DNA of 64,000 bases from Luscinia megarhynchos (lineage: Eukaryota > Chordata > Aves > Passeriformes > Turdidae): positions 77,131,405 through 77,195,404 of the forward strand of contig JAPFBE010000002.1 of NCBI GenBank assembly GCA_034336665.1, given 5' to 3'. The position numbers were made by a program, and so were the translations under genes. The notes below the pieces were generated by a model. That model did no database searches, had not been told where the DNA came from, and saw only the letters and a program-made list of their open reading frames with translations. Positions 41,801 through 52,270 of the stretch are shown one piece after another; the stretch's first letter is position 1; each line of letters starts with the position of its first letter.

Positions 41801-44800
41801 GGGACAGCAATGTCTTAACCATCATAGCAAAGTCAAGGCTGCTGCAAGGGGGTTTTGGCAGTCAGCAGGCTGCTTAACTGCTCCTGCAGTGAGCAGCTGG
41901 CACTTTCTGGCTAGAGGAACAGGCAGCCAGAAAACAAAAGGCATGTTCCAAAGACTAAACACCAAACTGTCTGTCAAGGCTCCTCTACAGTTCACTCCCA
42001 GCTTTAAGGTTGCTTTTCTGAAAAGCAACAATTGTTTTACAAAAGTTCTTGACTTTGTTCTCTCCATTTAAAGCATGACAGCTCAATTCTGTGAGATAGG
42101 AATAGGGTGGCTGTACTAAGGCAAGCAGTATCTTTAAGGGTACCAGAAAAAGAGAGACAGTCACCAACATTTCAGCTTTCCACGATCCTGGAATACTTTA
42201 AAAATGAACAGCCATATCTTCTAGATATTTATAATCTTCTATACCTCATTTCCAAGGGGTAACTGTTACAAGTTTGAAAGCTGGTTAAGCAAGGTGTGAG
42301 AGCCCCCACACACAGTGCCAGCCACTTCTTCAGCCTCATACTGGAGCTGCTTGGCTTCCAGGTGAGCAGCCTCGCTGTTCCTGTCCTGCTGGCTCAGCAA
42401 ATATCAGATAGCAAGCGAATAATGGCTGCTTTTCAGAGCTGTGCTGCAGCAAATAGCATTTGCCATGGAGCAGAAAGCATGAGGTATCTTGGCACTGCAA
42501 CCTTCATGCTCAAAGAAAACATGCATTTTGAAGAGTTCCAAAAGCCAGAAGCCACCAAAATTAAATTTAAAGAAAAGTATATTGGGGGAGGGTAAGGGGG
42601 TGGGGGATGGTGAAAAGGAAAATAAAGACATTGTCTCAGAGTCAGCTGCTCTTAATAAAACCTTAATAAAAAGGTTTCAAAGCACATTAGCATACTTTGG
42701 TATGGCCTTTTTTTTTGACAGCTTGAATTTTAGGCTAACTAATATCTAAAACCAGTTCATAAAGGTCTGTCATGCTGGACATGACTGGATGGTAGCAAGC
42801 TTCACATACACACATTTAATTAGTAAATTCCCTGCTGCTGATATACCAATTTACACCTATATTACCAATTTTTCTTAAAAAAAAAACCAAAAACAAAAAA
42901 AAAATTAAAAAAATAAAACAACAAAAAATAAAAATCACCACAATAAAACCAATCCCTCCCCTCAAAAAAAAACCCCACAACTTACTAATTATTCAGCAAG
43001 ATTAGCAAAGTGCCCTACCATGCAGTATATCTGACTCCCTCCTCACCCCTGTAGAACAGAGATGCAAAGGAAGATAGCCCAATTCAAATTCCTTGTGGTG
43101 CCTGTGCACTTTCCTCCCCTGGTAGCTGAAGGGTAGAAACCACAGAGAACCACCTGCAACCTACCTAGGTCAAACAGAAATTAGTTGGATTTAATAAAAA
43201 AAAAGAAAGAATTATTTATAATCACCTGTGAGGGGGTGAGTAAGGGAAAAAATTAAATTACTGATGCCAGAGATACACTGTTAAGAACTAAGAAAGTCTG
43301 GAAAAGGCCCAAAAGCCTGAAAGAAACAAAAAAGCACTGACTAACCATCCTACTACAGGGAACAGAACTGATAGTTTCACCCTTTGTCAATGTTGTGAAA
43401 AGTTTCTTAAATACTGTGGCCTGCATCCACACTGGAACGATTTTTCTTGCTTGCCTCCATCATTAAGAGCAAACACCATGCCAGTTCACACAGGGAAGGA
43501 AGGGTCTGCTTGGTCTCAGCTGCAACTCAACAAGAGAAGGCTACCTTCAAACCATGGTCTAATTTAAAGGTCAGGACAACAGACTGGGCACAGTAAATAA
43601 TTACAGGGATAAACCTATTAATGTACATTCAGGTGGTAGTTGTGACACAAAGGGCTTCTTCCTCCTTGCTCAGCCACTCCACACTGTTCAGGTGATGCTA
43701 ATCAAGGAAGCTCTGCAGAAGGAGTTTGCTTTGGAAGCAAACCCAATTTTTCCACAGGAATGATTTTTCCCCTCTAAGCCTAGCCTTGTGCTAGGGAGAG
43801 AGATCAAGACTGCCAGTCAGCTAGAAAGATGGCTGAGCTTGCATAGATCCTTTCACTAAGGAAAGCCAAAAGAGCAAGAGAACTGGAGCTACTGGGCCTA
43901 GGCCTCACAGCTCTGCAAAATTCTGTTCCACAGCTATCTTTTCGAGTTTTGCAGAGCAGTTCTGAAGTGCTGCCTAGTATGTTTGCTGATGGACTGATCA
44001 ATCAAGAGATAGTCAACATTCAAGAATGCTCTGTGTTGGTTCCTCCTCATTTTTGGGGAGAAACCACTTATCTCAAGCAGCACATCCCACCACAGGTGCC
44101 CAAGCAGTTATCTCAAGGAACAGATGAAGGCACAGGAGGACACAGCTACCAACTGAAATGAGCATTTAGGATCCAGCTCATTTCCAGGTCATGACTTTTA
44201 CCCTGGGGTCAATCAAGAGTCACTAATCTAAAGCATTTCCATTATTTTTTAAATTTATAAAGACTTAGGAAAAAAAAATAAACCCAACCCCCCCCCGCAA
44301 AAAAAAACCCCAAAAAACATATTGAAATGTATGCAAAAGTAATGGTTACAGGATAAGGATCACTAAGAATAAAAAAAACAAATGCCAGAGTGTAAACTAA
44401 GGTGTACATATATGGATTTATTTTTTTTTTTACTTAGGGGATAATGCTTATACTAAAAAGTGACGGCAAACAGACCCAATATAAAAAGCCAAAGCCTCCA
44501 ACCTTAGCTGTTTTTAAGCCAAAACTGAAATACATTTTCACATCAAGAAAAGAGGACTGAGTTTAAATATCATTCAAAACAGACAGCAGCTCACTCATTC
44601 CAGTTACATGCATGTCATGAATCTATACAGTTAATAGAAATCGTTAAGAAAGGGCCAACACACTGGTCCTACTGAGATAAGAACTGTAATCTTATATTTT
44701 AAAGGGTACTGCTAGCAAAGCTACTCTAATCTTATTTAGTCTTTATTCCTTCAGCTTTCTCCACACCTCAATTTCTGCTCTAAAACGTTTAACTGAAAAA

Positions 44801-45604
44801 AAAAAAAAAAAAAAAAACCAATGGGGGGAAAAAACCCTACTAATGTACTTTGATAACATCCGGATTTATATTTTCTAAGTATTTTTTTCCTGACTACTAA
44901 TTAAGTAGTCAGTATTGATCAACAAGATGATTTTTCCTAAGTCTGCGCAAGAAAGATAATACCATATAATTATGCCTGGATTACAGATTTGCAACCGCAG
45001 TATCGGACTCGCTTTAAAAATAAAGCCAAAACCTGCTATGGCCTTGAAGCGTGTCTGCAAGGACACGCAGTGGTTCTGGCTCCCGAGCCACACTGCACCG
45101 AGTCCCGCGGGTGCCGGCGCGGCCCCAGGCCGGGCGCTGCCCCTCCCGCACAGCGCGCCGGGCTGCGCTCAGCTCCCGCGTTTGCACTAATCCTGCTCCT
45201 AATTAATGGGAAACACAAGTCCCACAGTCACCACGCAAGCTGCGGCATGCGAGCGAGTTATAATAAGCAGACCGGTTCGGGCTTGTTCTGCCCCTGCAAA
45301 CAATTATTTTAATTTCTTTCGATTTTTCCGCCCGAGCCGCGGAGGCCGGAGCGCGGCGGGCAGCACGGCCTGTGCCGGGCGCGGAGCGGCGTTACCTGTT
45401 GTTCCCCAGCGGGGCGGGGCGGGGGGGCTCGGCGGCGGCCGCGCCCGGCCAGCCACAGCCACAGCCACAGCCACCCGCCGGCCGGCACAGCGCCTTACCT
45501 CGGGGACTGCTGTCCGGCAGATAGGGCGGCGCGGTCGGGGTGACATTGCCGGAGCCGGGCGCGGAGAGCAGCGGCGAGCGCTCGTCCACCCCCTCAGCGG
45601 CCAT
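23662..45604 (-). CDS. PIP4P2: PIP4P2 (TMEM55A), complete spliced gene
   Basis: Type II phosphatidylinositol 4,5-bisphosphate 4-phosphatase, a small two-pass membrane protein of late endosomes/lysosomes described as removing the 4-phosphate of PtdIns(4,5)P2. Seven coding exons (106, 149, 107, 124, 53, 91 and 144 bp, total 774) join in frame to 257 residues, the length of the mammalian protein. Layout: N-terminal acidic dileucine sorting motif ERSPLL (residues 8-13); Pro-rich segment ending in LPPPYTAIA; paired cysteine motifs CRVC/CTVC, CQCNC and CGHC/CPHC, typical of zinc-binding ribbons; Cys107 of the CX5R motif; two membrane segments at about 194-213 and 223-248; short tail ending in HSFA. 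Identity to PIP4P2 rather than its paralogue PIP4P1 comes from the first 30 residues and the tail. The odd point is that the arginine closing CX5R (position 113) reads lysine. Neighbours match vertebrate synteny. Confidence 0.97.
23948..24118 (-). mobile_element. CR1 LINE 3'-end fragment in PIP4P2 intron 6
   Basis: The plus strand shows the reverse-oriented CR1 3' end: a degenerate CATAGGATAATTGAGCTTG start, then GTCTAGTGCCAACTCCCC, AAGCAGGGTCAA and later CTCCAGGAATGGAAGCTACAC, matching the common CR1 order CTAGTCCAACTCCC...CTCCAAGGATGGAGACTCCAC. It is strongly diverged and short, and lies in the same direction as PIP4P2. Confidence 0.75.
24949..25039 (-). CDS. PIP4P2: PIP4P2 exon 6
   Basis: The acceptor is TTTCTAACAG/TTCTTC and the donor ACT/GTGAGT. 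It completes Ile180 and encodes residues 181-210: [13 protein letters not shown], a basic and cysteine stretch (possible palmitoylation) just before the first membrane segment [17 protein letters not shown]. Confidence 0.96.
25040..30720. other. PIP4P2 intron 5
   Basis: About 5.7 kb. No additional exon, RNA gene or clear transposon recognised. It contains a short poly(C) run near 28126-28134 and a small GCA repeat near 27515. Confidence 0.6.
30721..30773 (-). CDS. PIP4P2: PIP4P2 exon 5
   Basis: A 53-bp exon with the acceptor TTTACAG/TGGATGG and the donor AAAAAAAT/GTAAGTT. It encodes residues 163-179 plus two bases of codon 180, reading [17 protein letters not shown], with the last zinc-ribbon cysteine pair CPHC. 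The short exon ends in a run of seven A before AT/GT. Confidence 0.95.
30774..36467. other. PIP4P2 intron 4
   Basis: About 5.7 kb with no recognised exon. It holds a plus-strand solo LTR at 35029-35594 and several A-homopolymer runs (33961-33974, 34279-34293). Confidence 0.6.
35029..35594 (+). mobile_element. Solo LTR of an avian endogenous retrovirus
   Basis: About 566 bases starting TGTCCTGGATTCAGCTGGGA and ending near AAGCCATAAAAGCA. It contains blocks that I know from a common bird ERV LTR: GGCCAAAGGGATATTCCATA, AAACTGGGGGGAGTTGG, an (ATT)n run at 35405-35427 and TTTATCTCAACCCACAA. The poly(A) signal ATTAAA is at 35456-35461; the TATA position just before AAACTGGGGGG reads CACAAA and looks mutated. 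No gag/pol/env sequence is attached, so it is a recombined solo LTR. I would guess the ERVL/ERV3 group, but the class is uncertain. Target-site duplications are not evident. It lies antisense to PIP4P2. Confidence 0.85.
36468..36591 (-). CDS. PIP4P2: PIP4P2 exon 4
   Basis: The acceptor is TTAACACAG/TAGACG and the donor TTCCTT/GTAAGTAA. It completes Cys121 and encodes to residue 162: [15 protein letters not shown], a Pro/Gln-rich linker and the CGHC half of the second zinc ribbon. The frame joins exactly at both sides. Confidence 0.96.
36592..38292. other. PIP4P2 intron 3
   Basis: About 1.7 kb; nothing recognised apart from AT-rich intron sequence. Confidence 0.6.
38293..38399 (-). CDS. PIP4P2: PIP4P2 exon 3 (CX5R-motif exon)
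   Basis: The acceptor is CTTGGTTTAG/CCAATC and the donor AACTG/GTAAGA. It encodes residues 86-120: [20 protein letters not shown], then ICKDTSRK and IGCPRPN. The proposed catalytic cysteine is Cys107 (codon complement 38334-38336). In mammalian PIP4P2 the motif is CKDTSRR (CX5R); here the seventh residue is Lys (AAA, complement of 38316-38318). Confidence 0.96.
39789..39937 (-). CDS. PIP4P2: PIP4P2 exon 2
   Basis: The acceptor is CCTCTTGCAG/CAGAGC and the donor GCTACG/GTAACA. It encodes 50 residues (36-85): the LPPPY proline-rich segment, then the first cysteine motifs CRVC and CTVC around the [12 protein letters not shown] block, which is nearly invariant in the family. Confidence 0.97.
42584..42606 (+). 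other. G-quadruplex motif
   Basis: Four G runs on the plus strand (G5, G3, G5, G5) separated by loops of 1, 3 and 1 bases. It meets the standard rule for a stable intramolecular quadruplex. It lies in PIP4P2 intron 1 on the non-template strand of neither exon nor promoter; a function is not implied. Confidence 0.8.
42874..42976. repeat. A-rich low-complexity region
   Basis: A stretch of A runs broken by single C, T and CC (AAAACCAAAAACAAA type). Low complexity; no element body attached. Confidence 0.85.
45499..45604 (-). CDS. PIP4P2: PIP4P2 exon 1 (start codon)
   Basis: ATG in the context GCAGCCATGGCC, a good Kozak match. Codes for 35 residues plus one base, including VDERSPLL with the [DE]xxxL[LI] lysosomal sorting motif and [11 protein letters not shown]. 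The donor is CGAG/GTAAGG. A second donor-like site (CAG/GTAAC, at 45396/45395) lies 103 bases further on; its use would keep an open frame to that point but would join exon 2 in the wrong phase. Confidence 0.95.
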
Positions 45605-45728
45605 GGCTGCGGCGCGGAGGGCCCTGCCCGCTGCCGGGCGCGGGGCGGGGAGGCGGCCGGGCCGGCGGCGCCGGGGAAGGGGAAGGAGCGCAGAGGAAGG
45701 GGCTGGGAATGAATGAGAGCGGGGCGGG

Positions 45729-45770
45729 GAGCAGGGCCGGCGGGGCGGGGAGCAGGGACGGCGGGGCGGG
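45729..45770. repeat. 21-bp tandem GC-box duplication
   Basis: Two adjacent 21-base units (GAGCAGGG, C or A, CGGCGGGGCGGG), differing at one base, in the PIP4P2 promoter. Each carries a GC-box, so the unit doubles Sp1-type sites. Confidence 0.9.
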
Positions 45771-48700
45771 CGCTGGGCCGGCCGGCCCCCGGCGCGGGTA
45801 ACGAGCGGGGCGGGCCGCGGGCGGTGTCGGGGAGAGGGACGGAACCACCTTCTGTTGTAAATAAATTTTCACCGAAGAAGAGCGTGTTTGTTGAGTTGTG
45901 TGGTTTCTTCTGTTTTTGAACGTTTGTCTGTTTGTTTTGTTGAAGCTTTTCTAAGCTCTGTGTTTGGGTATTGACATCAGGGAAGTGCTGTAGTGGATTT
46001 ATCTGGGAGCAGTCGCCTTTTCCAGGACTCCGGGGATGCAGACGGACCGAGGCGGCACTGCCCGAGGGGACAGCGGTGGGAACCTTCAAGGGCGCTCTAA
46101 ACGTGAGGAGATAAATCTACGTGCTATCAAATCTGCTGCTCTCAGGACGGAAGGACTAAATTTCTTTTTGCTATATAGCCCCACTCGGGCACCATCTGGA
46201 AGTCTCTGGCGAAGAGGGGAAATAACCTTCCCTGAGTAATTTTTCAGACCATCCTGGGATAAAACTGATGTTTGTCCCCGTGTCTCGTGTCCTGCCGTCC
46301 GTCGGTCAGGCTGCAATAATAGCAGGAGATAAACCTTGTACACAAGTGGGCACGGCTGCCAGGCGGCACCAGCGCCCATGGCGCGATCAACCAGAACCAG
46401 GCCACTCCATGGAGCGACTTGCAAGGAAGGCAGGAGTTTTTGTAAGAGCTGGGAAAAGGTGAGACCGTGGCCTGAGAGTTCACCAGCTGGTCATACTCCT
46501 TGTCTAATAATACAATTTATAAAACAAACCAGGATTTCTTGCATCACATAGGAAATTTTTTCATGTTCAAATCTAGAAAATCAAACTGTTCTACAAAAAC
46601 AGATTAATGTATTTGAGAGTCTATAATCAAATAGAATAATGAAATAATCAAAACATTAGATGAGGGCTGATATGGATTACTTTTTGAAGATTTCAATTAT
46701 TATTGCTTTAATAACTGCATTATGAAATTAATCAAGTACTCATTCAGTGCAGAATTGTGTATTTGAACATTATTATCCTGTAGAAATAAACTCTGAATAT
46801 GATGAGCTCTGATGTAAGGGATAACGTTCTACAAGGTGTTACGACAGCCATCTTCCTCAAGCATGAAATGCAGTAATGCTATGGCAAACTGCTTTTTTTA
46901 TCAGAAAATGTGTTAACTAACCTGCAAGACGCCTTTTTAGTATAAATTATATTGAGCTTTTAGTTTTCAGTCAGCTTCAAAATAACTCTCAAGCTCAAAT
47001 CAATACTTAACATTATTTTTGTGACAATTTCTAAGGCTCAAGGTATTTTGTGCCCCAAACTCCTTCTTTATAAAGTACCACCTTGGTAAAAAAGGCCAAC
47101 CTTGGCAGTTGAAATATTACCAGTAAGGTTGTATCTTTAGCACATGATTTTGCTATCACACGCCCAGTTTTCAACAAGAACAGAGCTGTAGGCTTTCTTT
47201 TGGAGTCCTTTTGCAGGAACTGGCAGTTGCAACCAGATTGCTTTACTATTTTCTTGTATGAGAAAAGGCAGAAAAGATTTCATACAATGTTAAAGCTGCC
47301 AACTACACTGCACTGAGTTCCACCAATCCCTGGTCCACCCTGCAGCAACTACAGCAAACTGTCTATGTGGGACCTCCTTCTCCTCTGAGCTGCTCTTCTG
47401 ACTTGTAAACCTCAAATTCCCTCTCAGGGACCTGCAGGGAAAGCTGTGTCACAACCCAGTCTGACTGCTCAAGCCTGCACATACACCTGAGAATTCTACT
47501 GTTAATAAGCATCCCAGTGTGCTGACCTACTCTTGGAAATATGCCTGTCATCTAAATAAGAACTCATTTGGGATTTAAAAAAAAAAAAAAACCAAAAAAA
47601 CCCAAAAACAAAGCTCATTCCTATACCTCCTTGACTTGACTTTTCAGAGTTCCTTAAATCCTGAGCTGCTATTGTGTTAAGAACAGAAATAAGGTAATAG
47701 TTCAGTCATGTGCCTCTGCTATTCAGTATTTCATGTCCAGGTGTTTTAAGGTAATCAGAGGTCTACAGGGCTTTCCAACCCAAATGTTGCAGCTTGATGT
47801 GTAGATCTGCTAGCATTGTCTGCTGTGTCCATGGGAAGCTAGATGGTACCTAAATGTGTACCAGGAACCTAGGGGATGCACTTGGCTGGTAACAAGCCTT
47901 CCTTGGATGCTAGTCACGCCCTAAAGGAAAAATTCAAGCATCAGATAATGCCAGGCTACAAACAACTTAGGCAGTGAGAACTTGCTGCTTTCTTCCTGCT
48001 CCTCTTCCTCTGGACACAACTGCCTTATGATACATGTTTAATTAAACTGCTGTGCAGCTTTTCCTTCTGTGAAAATCCTGCCTTCTCTGGTGGGTGGGAT
48101 GCTCTGCTCTGAGCAGCCCTGTTTGCGCCTGCACTACCCAGAAGTCACATCATGACTTGAGTTCAGTGCCATAGTGCAAGCACAGGTGCTTTCCTGCACT
48201 AGTTGTCCCTTAGACTGGCAAGTCACAGCTCACCCTGTGCATGCCTCAGCCTTTGCTGAGGTACTTGGTTGTGCTGCCAAGGCATCTCGTGGGTTCCCAG
48301 CACTGAAGGCTGAGTGCTCAGACTACGAATCTAAGCACGTGCCTCCATGGGAAATGCCTCCTACTGAAAACACACTACTATGCAGCTCTGAAAATGACAC
48401 AGGCAAATGAAACTACTGTACTTCTGAGAGCAGCCCTGCAGAAGGTTTCTCAAGGTGTCTTCACCTGTGTCACAGAACGGAATCACACATGTACCTCTCT
48501 GTCCTGCCCCAGTCCTGTTATTTCATATGAACTTCTGTACCCAATAAATGAGGGCTGAGCAAGGCAGCACATTGGTTACTGACAAGTCTTACATTTAGCA
48601 GGGAAATAAATGAAAAGGGTACAATATATTTTCTCCTCTACTGTTATCAATATCCTGTGCTTAGAGAAACCTTTTGAGAAGCTTGGTAATGCTCAAGTTC

Positions 48701-51700
48701 AATTTTTTCTTCATTCTAAAATTATTATTCTCATTGATTTTTTTATTTTATTTTCCCTAGATAAAAGAATCTTAACTTTTGCATGAGACCAACCAGTGAA
48801 AACGTCAAAGCTCATTGTCAAGTGCAAAAGTATTTATGTATCAATATTATAAACATCTTCAATTCTTTGTTAATCTTGCCTCTTTAATAAGTAGTGTAAA
48901 AAAATATCTCAGGGAGTCTGTTTGTATTGTGCAGACTTTTCAGGTACCACTGCAGTTTTCTGTGTTACATTTAAGAAAAAATAACTTCCAATAATAGTTT
49001 TTTTATCTGCCTGTTATTTTTAGTTTCATAATAATGCTTAGAATCTGCAAGCCTGAGCCCACTGTAATAGGAGCTGTGCAAAGACACGGAGAAATACACT
49101 GATCGCTTAAAAGACAAAAAAGATAAAAATTCAGACACAATATGGGTTATGCAAATTCCCATAACTTCTCACTCACAGTGTAAGAATTGGAGTATGGTCA
49201 AGGGACTCTGCTAAACCAAGTTTCTTCCTCATAGCAAGTATATTGAATAAAAATAGTAGGCACAGTAAGCTAACACAAGACCTGGCTTATTTTTTAAACC
49301 TGTAATACAGACAGGTGCGGTAGAAGAGCATATACAGTGCACAAAAAATTCTTTCAATATTTTAATTTGCAAAGCTATCCTATGCTGAAAGATCAAGTCT
49401 ATGACAAGATAAAATTTCATACTATGGATAGTCTGAGAAATGTAATTACATTACTGTGTATAGCATGAGATGCAGGATATAATAATCCTGTACCAGTTAT
49501 AAAAATAAGTAACTATAGATTTGAATATGTGGTTTCAGGTAGGGTAATGCAATGTAAACTAATATAATAACTATGATACAGCATCCAGAATAGTATTTCA
49601 GAGCTCATTTTGAAAGATAGGCAAGACTTTTGAAAATACTCCTCAGTTCTGTCCTTTGCACCATGCCACAACTTAGCATGGGCTTCCAGCTCCAGATAGG
49701 ATCAGGACTTGGCACTGATATGCACAACCATGTGATAATCTCTGGAACAGTTAATATGCTGAAATGTTTAACTTTCCTTTCTTTTTTTTTTTTTTTAATG
49801 TATGTATCTGTAATTTACTCACATGCAAAAGTATACAAACACCATGAAAATAGGAACATCATACAATTCCAGATATATTTTTACTCGGGAAAAGGCTTTT
49901 TTTTTCTCTGCAGAAATTAGACAGTAGATCTACAAAGCACAGGAATTAAATATGAACCTCTTATCTGCAGAAGAATTTTACCTTTAGTCCCATCAAGACT
50001 GCTCATCCCCTTACAGTTGTGTGGTAAGTCACCCTCCCACTGGCGAAACACAGACAAGGAACATTATGTTATTCAGGGACAACTTAGAGGCTGACAGCAC
50101 CTAATGTCTCAGAAAGTGGTTGTTCCTCCAGCCCACTCCTTCCCACCTGCAGGGCTGTGAGGCAGGAGAACAGCACACCAGAGCTGCAGGAAGGGTCATG
50201 CTCGCTGCACTGACAGCCTCTCCTGTCGACACCCTCTGTTCCCAAAAGCAATGGGTAGCATTTGGCCGGCGACTAGACAAGTCTATTTTTAGTAACTTTT
50301 TATGCTGTATATTCTATTCCTGTCACTACAGAGTACTCATGCAAATGTATGTAGGGCTGCTGCTGTTCCAAAGCTGCAATTTCCTGGACTGCATTAATTT
50401 TACTACAGTAGATTATGACAGACAGAAATTATAATGGTAAAGAAGTCCTCATTTACACAAAGGGAGGCGTCTTCTGCTATTTGTAACTGGAATTGCAGTT
50501 CTTGTAAAGCTTATTCATATTATCATCTTTTCCTGATTGCACATCTGTCATTTCTTTTACAGTATTGGTGCTATTTCCAGTTAACCTTATTTTTAGAATA
50601 ATGGAGGAATTTTCAGTCTCAATTAAGAAGCAGTTCACACTGGAAAATATAATCCTTATTGGCAGGAAAATTGTTTATGGGTTTTAAATTCCTTTACATT
50701 CCAGCTCCATCTCTATGTGTTACCATAACCATGAAGCACTTTCTTGGTTGTCTTGAAGACACCAGCTGCTTTCAAAAATCTTTATTAATATATCAATATC
50801 CTCTTAATCACATTACATGTACTCAAGATTCTTGCCTATGTCTAATTATATAGATCCCTTTCTTCTGTAAAATAATTCCATTTGTTTACTAATGTCAGTC
50901 AAATGGTATTTGAATAAACTTTTAATTCCTTTTTTTTTAACTTTATTTTCTATTATAGAATGGTTTAATATTACAGCGATAAATCAGGTAGTTTTATATT
51001 TTTAGACAATTCTAAATGTTGGCTTCATGTACAACTTTAGTTTGATCTCTGATTTTTAGTTCTGAGGGGAAGTTTGAGGGGAATGAAGAAAATATTGTCC
51101 TACACTTTTATTTGAGCATTTTTTTTCAGTTTCCAGTGGGGTTACTTTTCAGCTAGAAACACCTCTGAGACTTTGGTCATGAAACCAAGTAATATCAGGC
51201 TCAGCCCATACCTGGATAAGATACATTGAAGAAAAGCAGGTAAAGATCTGAAGTAACTCGTGGTGCTTCACTAGCCAGCACCTTTTGCTTTGAGGCAGAA
51301 CAGAGTGCTGTACCCTCCTGGCACCTGGTGGACACTAAGTATAAAGAAGGAAGCTCCAAATTCAAGTCAAGCTTACAGCAGCTTTTGATCACAAGCTATC
51401 CCATGACACACGTCACAAGAATAGCAGCATCTTGGTCAAACTCCAGTTTGGATAATTAAGTGTCTGACTTGAATCCCCTTGCCATTTCAGTCCCAATGAG
51501 CAGCCTTCTCCAATTTCAACTGGAACTCATTTCATGCAGCATGTTCATTAAAGTGTAGCTCCATTTCAGGAATGGATGAAGTGATAAACATACAGTTCAT
51601 TATTTTTCCAGGACAGTTGGAAAGAGAACAAGGCCTGTCACTCAAGTTACTTTATGTGGGTACCATTCTCTATTTCAGTCAAGTAGCATCCTTGATGATA

Positions 51701-51834
51701 ATACTTAATGGATTTATGACAACACTGTAAATAGTACTGCAAAAACTGTTCCACACAGATATGGATGGTATGCATTGAAGTGGCACAGTGCTCCTTTTTA
51801 AACATAGGTGCATTTGTTACCATAGTATATAGAG

Positions 51835-52270
51835 TGTTTGGAGGAGGGACACAAAGATGGTGAAGGCCAAGAGGGGAAGCTCTGTGAGGAGCAGCTTGAA
51901 GTCCCTTGGTCTGTTCAGCCTGGAGGAGACTGAGGGGAGACCTCATTGCTGGTCCAACTTGTGAGGGGAAGAAGGGCAGCCACTGGTCTGTTCTCTCTGG
52001 TGACCAGGGACAGGACCCAAGGGAACAGCATCGATGTGTCATGGAAGGTCTAGGTTACTTATTAGGAAGAAGTTCTTCACCCAGAGAGTGGTTGGTCACT
52101 GGAACAGGCTCCCCAGGGAAGTGGTCATAGCACCAAAACTGGTGGAGTTCAAGGAGCATTTAGACGGGCACATGGTGAAACTGTTGGTGCTGTCCTGTGC
52201 AGGTCCAGAAGCTGAACTTTAGTGATTCTTGTGGGTCTCTTCTAACTCAGCATATTCTATGATTCTGTGA
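51835..52270 (+). mobile_element. CR1 LINE 3' end
   Basis: Typical CR1 3' region in plus orientation: GGAGGAGGGACACAAAGATG, TCTGTTCAGCCTGGAGGAGAC, AGGAAGAAGTTCTTCACCCAGAGAG (given here only as landmarks), GGAACAGGCTCCCCAGGGAA, and the closing TATTCTATGATTCTGTGA, which is the short octamer repeat ATTCTRTG that ends avian CR1 copies. The 5' part of the element is absent, as is usual for 5'-truncated insertions. Confidence 0.92.

Larger units (their letters stand above)
39938..45498. other. PIP4P2 intron 1
   Basis: About 5.6 kb. Includes A-rich low-complexity stretches (42874-42976 and 44270-44320, 44797-44817), a G-quadruplex motif at 42584-42606 and, at the right end, the downstream half of the promoter CpG island. 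No other exon recognised. Confidence 0.6.
45060..45835 (-). promoter_or_regulatory. PIP4P2: PIP4P2 CpG-island promoter
   Basis: A CpG-dense block covering exon 1, with multiple GC boxes (for example 45409-45427 and 45719-45775). The start codon is at 45602-45604 on the minus strand, so transcription should begin somewhere in 45620-45800. There is no TATA box in that stretch, consistent with a housekeeping-type CpG promoter. The upstream side holds a 21-bp GC-box unit repeated in tandem (45729-45770). Downstream, inside intron 1, is a short (GCCACA)n run at 45451-45474. Confidence 0.85.

Noticed and set aside
44891..44911. 8-bp inverted repeat (TGACTACT / AGTAGTCA) with a 5-base loop
   Set aside because: Such short palindromes are expected by chance in a window of this size, and nothing around it supports a function.
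45396..45498. Possible extended PIP4P2 exon 1 using a second donor (CAG/GTAAC)
   Set aside because: The frame stays open, but joining to exon 2 would be in the wrong phase (209 bases against 106), so the normal protein would be lost. Could be a minor non-coding form at most.
45304..46089. 261-codon minus-strand open frame over the PIP4P2 promoter
   Set aside because: It is out of frame with the PIP4P2 exon 1 start and is a GC-content artefact of the island.
51647..52042. 131-codon minus-strand open frame
   Set aside because: It is the antisense of the CR1 3' end at 51835-52270.
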